A stretch of DNA of 5,754 nt from a bacterium (lineage in GTDB: Bacteria > Electryoneota > RPQS01), in NCBI GenBank assembly GCA_028711875.1, contig JAQTRJ010000161.1, forward strand, positions 1 through 5,754, read 5' to 3'. Positions 1 to 4,085 of the stretch are shown in pieces (position 1 is the first letter of the stretch; each line of letters begins with the position of its first letter). The notes beneath the pieces were generated by a model. It did not search any database. It was not told the DNA's origin and saw only the letters and a program-made list of their open reading frames with translations. Position numbers and translations under genes: made by a program.

Positions 1-1
1 A

Positions 2-18
2 GGAGAGCCACAACGGCG
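2..18 (+). repeat. edge copy of a dispersed hairpin repeat (partial)
   Basis: These 17 bases (GGAGAGCCACAACGGCG) match the minus strand of 4043-4059 at 16 of 17 positions; the only change is G to C at the sixth base. At the second site the sequence forms the right half of a hairpin with a TGGA loop and its flank. Here the left arm would lie beyond the left edge, so folding cannot be tested. A looser relative (13 of 17) is at 2381-2397. I infer a dispersed non-coding repeat; the family is not one I can name. Confidence 0.5.
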
Positions 19-65
19 CGAAAATGTCGTAGCCTTCTTTCTTCATGGGACTGACCGCAGACGAA

Positions 66-95
66 ACCGGGGCGGATCGCACGATCCGCCCCGGT
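66..95 (-). terminator. probable intrinsic terminator of the PNGase F-like gene
   Basis: A perfect 13-bp inverted repeat (66-78 pairs with 83-95, arm ACCGGGGCGGATC) surrounds a 4-base loop. It begins 26 bases past the stop codon of the gene ending at 122. Read on the minus strand, the GC-rich stem is followed by TTTCGTC, so the U-tract is short. The stem strength and position fit a terminator for the secreted-enzyme gene. With such a weak U-run it might instead protect the 3' end or act as a bidirectional barrier. Confidence 0.65.
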
Positions 96-121
96 GATTC
101 ATGAAAATCATCTCAGAAAAA

Positions 122-1459
122 TCATTTCAACAAGAGCATTTTCCTCGTCGCGCGCGCGCCGCGGAAGTCGAGAGTGTAGAAATACACGCCGCTCGCAAGT
201 TGGCTGCCGTCGAAAGCGATCTCGTGCGAACCGGCGGTAAGTCTCTCGGCAAAAACTCGCGTCACCACTTCGCCCGCGAGATTATACACCGTCATCCGCG
301 CAAATCCCGAAACCGGCAGCGAGAAGCGGATGGTGGTCTGCGGATTGAACGGATTCGGGTAGTTTTGCGCGAGCGCGAAGTCGGCAGGAGTCTCCGCAAA
401 CTCACGCGGATCAGAGGAGAGCGGCGCGCCGTAGAAAAATGCCTGTACCGATAGACAATAGTTCGGTTCGGTGTGACCGGTGGAGTTGTACTGGCAATCG
501 TCGCAGGTCACGCCGCTGATGCACTCCGGATTGTCGGGACGACACACATTTTCGTAGGGCTGAATCTCATAGTAGAAATCCACCGTTTCGCCCTGCGAGA
601 AATCGAAATAGTAGTTGTCCCACGGCAGGACCTTGTCGCCCGGACACCAGCCCGCTCGATCATATCGCCACGTCCCCCCCTGTGGACTGCAATCATTGTA
701 GTCGCAGTCATCCCGCCACAGTTGATGGGTGAACTCGCTCGCTCCGATCCAGACCCGATGCCACTTGTTCGAGAATTCCGCCGCGTTGTGCGTGTTGCCC
801 TGACCGTGCCCGGTGCAGACGGCGCGCACCATCATGTACTCGCAGAGATCGTCGGCCACGATCGAGTGCGGCAGAATGTACTCCTCGGGCGGCCGCGCCG
901 GATCGCCATAGACCAGATAGCCGAAATCCCAGAGGTTCAGCACCTGATAAGCCACGATGTCGGGCGTGCCGCTGATGAACTCGAACTCGCAAGTCACCAG
1001 CCAACCCTGATTGCCGCCGATCCAGGTCGTGATAGACAGACTGAGCGTGACACTGTCGCGCAGCAACGACTGATAGTCGGTGACGTCGAAGTCCCACGAG
1101 CAGCTTCCCGGCCCGCCGCCGCCGGTGATGTCGTAGGGAGTGATGAAGCGCGCGATTTCGTAGCGTTCGCTGGTCGTGTCGGTGACGGGAACGAGCACGT
1201 GCAGCTGCGCGAGCCGGTCCCACGGATCGCAGTCGCCGGGCGAGCCGGGACAGCCGAGCGTGAGGTGCAGCGTGATTTGCAAATAAGGTTCTCCGCCCGA
1301 GGGAAAGGCGAACGTCGCGACGTGCGGATCAGCCCAGTTGACGAATTCCTGATCGAAGGTGACGACGGTGGTGTCGGCGCGGGCGGCGAGCGGAGCGGCA
1401 AGCAGCAGGCAAAGAAGGACCGATGAGGGATGAAGGATAAAACGAGAACGCGATTTCAT
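122..1459 (-). CDS. secreted PNGase F-like protein with C-terminal type IX sorting module
   Basis: The 445-residue product looks exported. Residues 1-28 form a Sec signal peptide: basic start MKSRSR, hydrophobic VLLCLLLAAPLA, likely cleavage after ARA. Residues about 29-345 resemble the two jelly-roll domains of peptide-N-glycosidase F, which removes N-glycans from asparagine. Shared landmarks are CDPWDR (77-82), RFITPY (104-109), GTPD (164-167), NAAEF (225-229), THQL (244-247) and YDRAGWCPG (266-274). By my alignment from memory, catalytic Asp60 of PNGase F corresponds to Asp81 and Glu206 to Glu228, but Glu118 corresponds to Thr144. A cysteine-rich insertion lies at 306-335. Residues about 360-445 are a FlgD/Por-type tail with QNYPNPFNP (365-373), a GEVV strand, SGVYFYTL and terminal RKMLLLK, which predicts type IX secretion and surface anchoring or release. 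The ATG at 1459 follows AAGGA. The fold call is firm. Activity on N-glycans is not assured, because active-site positions differ. Confidence 0.85.
   Translation of the reverse strand: MKSRSRFILHPSSVLLCLLLAAPLAARADTTVVTFDQEFVNWADPHVATFAFPSGGEPYLQITLHLTLGCPGSPGDCDPWDRLAQLHVLVPVTDTTSERYEIARFITPYDITGGGGPGSCSWDFDVTDYQSLLRDSVTLSLSITTWIGGNQGWLVTCEFEFISGTPDIVAYQVLNLWDFGYLVYGDPARPPEEYILPHSIVADDLCEYMMVRAVCTGHGQGNTHNAAEFSNKWHRVWIGASEFTHQLWRDDCDYNDCSPQGGTWRYDRAGWCPGDKVLPWDNYYFDFSQGETVDFYYEIQPYENVCRPDNPECISGVTCDDCQYNSTGHTEPNYCLSVQAFFYGAPLSSDPREFAETPADFALAQNYPNPFNPQTTIRFSLPVSGFARMTVYNLAGEVVTRVFAERLTAGSHEIAFDGSQLASGVYFYTLDFRGARATRKMLLLK
1421..1441 (-). repeat. heptamer repeat within the signal-peptide codons
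   Basis: Read on the minus strand, this stretch is three consecutive 7-base units: TTTATCC, TTCATCC and CTCATCG. Because 3 x 7 bases equal 7 codons, such an array encodes a 7-residue period; here it yields FILHPSS at residues 7-13 of the secreted protein. The units differ from one another by one to three bases. It lies between the basic start and the hydrophobic core of the signal peptide, a region tolerant of sequence change. The tandem pattern is seen directly; an origin as a spreading simple repeat is inference. Confidence 0.6.
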
Positions 1460-1462
1460 GAT

Positions 1463-1467
1463 TCCTT
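1463..1467 (-). promoter_or_regulatory. ribosome-binding site of the PNGase F-like gene
   Basis: The minus strand reads GAAGGAATC just before the ATG at 1457-1459. AAGGA lies three bases from the start codon (GAAGG would give four), closer than the usual 5-9. It supports the ATG at 1459, as does the classical signal peptide that follows at once. Confidence 0.5.
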
Positions 1468-1492
1468 CAATATGGGTTTGTGCGTTATCGTG

Positions 1493-1567
1493 ATTCCGGC
1501 CGGATTGCCCGCGGCCAGAATGTGTGCGCGGGAGAGGATCCCTGCGCCAAGCCCGGCCTGGCGAGCA
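1493..1567. repeat. palindromic intergenic element, copy A (short form)
   Basis: This 75-bp segment in the spacer between rex and the PNGase-like gene shares both ends with 2345-2438. The left end ATTCCGGCCGG-TT--C matches at 19 of 22 bases. The right end shares TGCGC, CCCGGC and GGCGAG. The two ends are imperfect inverted repeats of each other (GGCCGG near 1498-1503 against CCGGCC near 1552-1558), so the element can fold into a long, interrupted stem. An inner pair CCCGCG/CGCGGG (1508-1513 and 1527-1532) adds a second stem. The middle lacks about 19 bp present in the other copy. There is no coding potential. It resembles REP/BIME or MITE-like elements in style, but I do not recognise the family. 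Confidence 0.6.
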
Positions 1568-1596
1568 CGAGCCATGAAAAAATAACTTGCGGCGGT

Positions 1597-2286
1597 TTAC
1601 GACAGCGGAGTATTCGCGCGCGGGCGATGGACGCCTTTGCTGGTGAGCGCGTAAGAGAGCGCTTCGATTTCGATCACCATGTTTTCGTTGCGGACGGAGA
1701 CGCCGGGCGGAACGAGGATCGTCACCGGCGCGAAATTCAAAATCGCTTTGATCCCCGCCGCCACGAGGCGATCCACCACACGCTGCGCCGCCGCACCGGG
1801 CACCGTCACCACCGCGATCCGAATTTTCTCGCGCTTGATTTGCTCCTCGCAGTTTTCAAAATCCTGAATCATGAGATTGCCGATGCTCTGTCCGATCTTC
1901 TCGGGATCGCTGTCAAGCACGAGCCTGAACAGGAATCCCTGATCGGTGAACTGCTTGAAGTGCACGAGCGCGGTGCCCATGTTGCCGGCTCCCACCAGAC
2001 AGATGTTCCACGTGCGGTGCAGACCGAGAATCTGGCCGATGTTACGGTGAAGGTCGAGCGTGTTGTAGCCGAGACCGCGCCGCCCGAACGCGCCGAAGAA
2101 GGAGAGGTCTTTGCGAACCTGCGCGGCGGTCAGTCCGTTCAGGCGGGCGATTTCATCGGAAGAAATCGTCGCCTTTTCCTGCGCGATGGCGTTCTGCAGC
2201 GTGCGATAGTACTTGGACAATCGCTTGACGGTGGCATCCGAAATTTTCGGACAGTCGGCGCGAGCGGAAGAAGTAGGGCGCGGCAT
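1597..2286 (-). CDS. rex: redox-sensing transcriptional repressor Rex
   Basis: Rex is a homodimeric repressor that binds operator DNA when NADH/NAD+ is low and lets go when NADH rises, controlling fermentation, respiration and NAD-recycling genes. The 229-residue product has the full family layout. A winged helix-turn-helix covers about 14-76 (SSDEIARLNGLTAAQVRKDL, then the wing FGRRGLGYN). A Rossmann NAD(H)-binding domain follows, with glycine motif GAGNMG at 99-104, the acidic strand end LVLDSDP (122-128), VTVP (160-163), and the conserved GIKAILNFAP (178-187) and VIEIEALSY (204-212). The usual swapped C-terminal helix region is short. The first dozen residues are an extension beyond the common core, and the total is only slightly longer than usual. 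The ATG at 2286 has an ideal Shine-Dalgarno. Neighbours are not standard Rex targets, so its regulon lies elsewhere. The spacers hold only operator half-sites, so autoregulation is not shown. Confidence 0.97.
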   Translation of the reverse strand: MPRPTSSARADCPKISDATVKRLSKYYRTLQNAIAQEKATISSDEIARLNGLTAAQVRKDLSFFGAFGRRGLGYNTLDLHRNIGQILGLHRTWNICLVGAGNMGTALVHFKQFTDQGFLFRLVLDSDPEKIGQSIGNLMIQDFENCEEQIKREKIRIAVVTVPGAAAQRVVDRLVAAGIKAILNFAPVTILVPPGVSVRNENMVIEIEALSYALTSKGVHRPRANTPLS

Positions 2287-2294
2287 GAGGACCG

Positions 2295-2300
2295 TCTCCT
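2295..2300 (-). promoter_or_regulatory. ribosome-binding site of rex
   Basis: The minus strand carries AGGAGA followed by eight bases and then the ATG at 2284-2286. Both match and spacing are near optimal, which fixes the Rex start and shows that this genome uses Shine-Dalgarno initiation. Confidence 0.8.
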
Positions 2301-2344
2301 GTCTCTATGGAAGTGGATGGATTAACAATTTCGGTGACGGATCA

Positions 2345-2438
2345 ATTCCGGCCGGGTTACGCGCGGGAAGGGGTGACTCTGGAGAGTCACCACCGGGAGG
2401 AGATGAATTCCTTGCGCTGAACCCGGCTCGGCGAGTCA
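2345..2438. repeat. palindromic intergenic element, copy B (long form)
   Basis: This is the longer relative of 1493-1567, in the same orientation, lying upstream of rex. Its ends pair: GCCGGGTT (2351-2358) with AACCCGGC (2420-2427). The stem extends outward through CCG/CGG with one bulged T, and inward, past a two-base mismatch, through GCGC/GCGC (2361-2364 with 2414-2417). The centre holds a separate perfect hairpin at 2372-2391. The two-tier fold of outer stem plus inner hairpin could affect the 5' end of a rex transcript starting further upstream, or the 3' end of the transferase message. It contains no gene. Confidence 0.6.
2372..2391. repeat. perfect hairpin nested in copy B
   Basis: GGTGACTC (2372-2379) pairs perfectly with GAGTCACC (2384-2391) around loop TGGA. 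The TCTGGAGA centre is the same as in the hairpin after gyrA (4048-4069, minus strand), and the downstream CACCACCGG resembles CACAACGGC there and at the left edge. It appears to be a member of that hairpin family sitting inside the larger element. It has no U-run on either side, so it is not a standard terminator. Confidence 0.55.
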
Positions 2439-2440
2439 TT

Positions 2441-2530
2441 GATTACCCCCCTTGATCCCCCCACAGAGTGGGGGGAAAAATAGAATTCCCCTTCAATTCC
2501 CCCAAATCAAAGACACCCTCTGGTCCCCCC
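2441..2530. repeat. degenerate C-run repeat region with a hairpin
   Basis: On the plus strand, runs of four to six C occur at 2446-2451, 2457-2462, 2488-2491, 2499-2503 and 2525-2530. Two degenerate units can be aligned: ATTACCCCCCTTGATCCCCCC (about 2442-2462) and AATTCCCCTTCAATTCCCCC (2484-2503). Between them CCCCCCAC (2457-2464) pairs perfectly with GTGGGGGG (2468-2475) around AGA. The region begins about 20 bases past the transferase stop codon in the direction of transcription. The hairpin has its T-run on the upstream side (minus strand), so it is not a canonical intrinsic terminator for that gene. No coding potential is seen. Confidence 0.5.
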
Positions 2531-2549
2531 GCAAACGGAGAGAGATGAA

Positions 2550-3992
2550 TCACATCGCGCCGCGGCCGCGGACGACTTCGGTGACGGTGCGGAGCAGAAT
2601 GCGCAGATCGAACCACAGACTCCAGTTTTCGACATAGAAGAGATCGTATTCGGTGCGCTCGTCAATCGTGCTGTCGCTGCCGCGCAGTCCGCAAACCTGC
2701 GCCCAACCGGTGACGCCCGCTTTCACGCGATGCCGATCGAGATACTGCGGAATGCGCTTGGAAAATTCCTCGACGAAATGCGGACGCTCGGGACGCGGAC
2801 CGACCAGCGACATGTCGCCGCGGAGCACGCTCCAGAATTGCGGAAGTTCATCCAGCGACCAGCGCCGCAGAAATTTTCCGACGCGGGTCACGCGCGGATC
2901 GCCGCGCTTCGCCCAGACCGGGCCGGTGTGCTGTTCGGCGTCGGTGCGCATGGTGCGGAATTTAATCATGTCAAACTCGCGGCCGTCCATGCCCACGCGG
3001 CGCTGCCTGTAGAAGAGCGGCTTGCCGCTGTCAAGCCAAACGGCCAGCGCGATTAATCCGTATAGCCATGAAAAGCACAGCAGGAAGAGCGCGGAAAATC
3101 CGAAATCCATCGCCCGCTTAACGACGTAGCGCCACCCGGCCATGGGGATCGTTTTCATCCGCAAAATGGGCCGTCCGCCGACGTCGGTAACTTTGATCCG
3201 CGACTTGGTGATCTCGACCGCCGCCGGGCAATAGAGCAGCTCCACGGTGATCCCTTCGGCGGCGCGCATGACGTCGTTCATTTTATCTTCTTCTTCGGGC
3301 GGCGGAGCCATGAGTAGCAGATCGAGATCGTGCTCGAAGACGACGTGCTTGAGATCGCTCACGCCGCCGAGCGAATGGCCGCCATCCACCGGAGCGGGGC
3401 CGACTGCGCCGACGAGTTCAAATCCCTGAGAGCGGCCGCGCTCGAGATCGCGCCAAAGCTTCGCGGCCACCTCGCCTGATCCCCAGATCGCCGCGCGCTG
3501 CACGCCCACGCCGCGTTTGAAGCAGGCAATCTGCAACCTCTGAAAGAACGCGCGGCTGGCGACCAGCGCGGGCAGCATGAACGCGAGCGTGAGTAAAAAC
3601 ACCAGCCGCGAATACTGAAACTCGCGATAGAAGAAGATCGCAGCGAGCACAATGCCCATCGAGAACAGCGCGCCGCGCAGGATGCGGCCGATTTCCTGCT
3701 CGAGCGGCACGCGCAGGCGGGTGGCGTAGCCTTTGTACGTCCACGACACCATCACGTAGACCGAGCCGAGCACGAAACCGAACAGAAAATAATTGATGAC
3801 CTTCGGCTGCCACTGCGGAGGATAGAGATCGCCGAGCGGCCAGTAGAAGCGGATGTAGTAAGCGAGGAGCGCGGCCGCGGTGACGGCGACGACGTCGAAC
3901 AGCGTGGCGATGAGCGGCAGCCAGAACGACGCGGTCAGCGAGCGCTCGCCGGCACGGCGGGGAGGAGCGAATGAAGAATCCGATTCTTTCAT
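2550..3992 (-). CDS. polyprenyl-phosphate sugar-1-phosphate transferase (WbaP/WcaJ type)
   Basis: This inner-membrane enzyme would move a hexose-1-phosphate from a nucleotide sugar to undecaprenyl phosphate, the first step of exopolysaccharide, capsule or O-antigen assembly. The 480 residues show the complete large-form layout. Four membrane segments lie at about 24-49, 66-84, 105-122 and 129-149. A Rossmann-like cytoplasmic domain begins at GSGEVAAKLW (171-180). A hydrophobic membrane-inserting helix lies at about 298-320, and the catalytic sugar-transferase domain follows to the end. Catalytic landmarks are KFRTM (344-348), the Asp-Glu dyad in DELPQFW (381-387), LVGPRPERP (396-404), GVTGWAQV (426-433) and DLFYVENWSLW (450-460). 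Nothing is missing. Which sugar is used cannot be told from sequence. No other glycan genes are visible on either side, so it looks like an orphan initiating enzyme in this window. The ATG at 3992 has no clear Shine-Dalgarno, but no ATG, GTG or TTG precedes it in frame before a stop at 4038. Confidence 0.95.
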   Translation of the reverse strand: MKESDSSFAPPRRAGERSLTASFWLPLIATLFDVVAVTAAALLAYYIRFYWPLGDLYPPQWQPKVINYFLFGFVLGSVYVMVSWTYKGYATRLRVPLEQEIGRILRGALFSMGIVLAAIFFYREFQYSRLVFLLTLAFMLPALVASRAFFQRLQIACFKRGVGVQRAAIWGSGEVAAKLWRDLERGRSQGFELVGAVGPAPVDGGHSLGGVSDLKHVVFEHDLDLLLMAPPPEEEDKMNDVMRAAEGITVELLYCPAAVEITKSRIKVTDVGGRPILRMKTIPMAGWRYVVKRAMDFGFSALFLLCFSWLYGLIALAVWLDSGKPLFYRQRRVGMDGREFDMIKFRTMRTDAEQHTGPVWAKRGDPRVTRVGKFLRRWSLDELPQFWSVLRGDMSLVGPRPERPHFVEEFSKRIPQYLDRHRVKAGVTGWAQVCGLRGSDSTIDERTEYDLFYVENWSLWFDLRILLRTVTEVVRGRGAM

Positions 3993-4047
3993 TTTATGAG
4001 TTTGTATTAGCAGGCATCTTGATGATGTCGCGGAAAGTTATTCGCCG

Positions 4048-4069
4048 TTGTGGGTCTCCAGACCCGCAA
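4048..4069 (-). terminator. hairpin after gyrA, possible terminator or dispersed repeat
   Basis: Starting 16 bases past the gyrA stop, GGGTC (4052-4056) pairs with GACCC (4061-4065) around a 4-base loop. After one mismatch the stem extends through TTG/CAA. The minus strand continues CGGCGAATAAC without a U-run, so efficient Rho-independent termination is doubtful. The right arm and flank recur at the left edge (2-18) with one mismatch, which suggests a dispersed repeat that may have been placed, or kept, at a gene end. The rest of the 3993-4085 spacer shows no strong promoter. Confidence 0.45.
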
Positions 4070-4085
4070 TGGCGATCCTCGCGTC

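Noticed and set aside
1..46. Possible start of another minus-strand gene (MKKEGYDIFAPLW...) beyond the terminator.
   Set aside because: It has no Shine-Dalgarno, only 15 visible codons, and its last codons overlap a sequence that recurs as a non-coding repeat after gyrA.
473..1426. Long plus-strand open frame (317 codons) opposite the PNGase F-like gene.
   Set aside because: It is antisense to a gene with clear family motifs and a signal peptide. Its translation is Arg/Ala/Val-rich with no recognisable domain, as expected for a shadow frame in GC-rich DNA.
1480..2325. Plus-strand open frame of 281 codons opposite rex.
   Set aside because: It lies across conserved Rex codons and both flanking spacers, and shows no family motifs.
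2321..2330. TTGTTAA on the minus strand upstream of rex as a Rex operator.
   Set aside because: Rex sites are palindromic (TTGTTAA...TTAACAA or TTGTGA...TCACAA). The partner half is absent, so this is only a half-site by chance. A TTGTGC near 1480 also lacks its partner.
2446..2530. G-quadruplex on the minus strand from the C-runs.
   Set aside because: The spacing between G-runs (about 5, 25, 7 and 21 bases) is too uneven and long for a confident call, and one run is tied up in a perfect hairpin.
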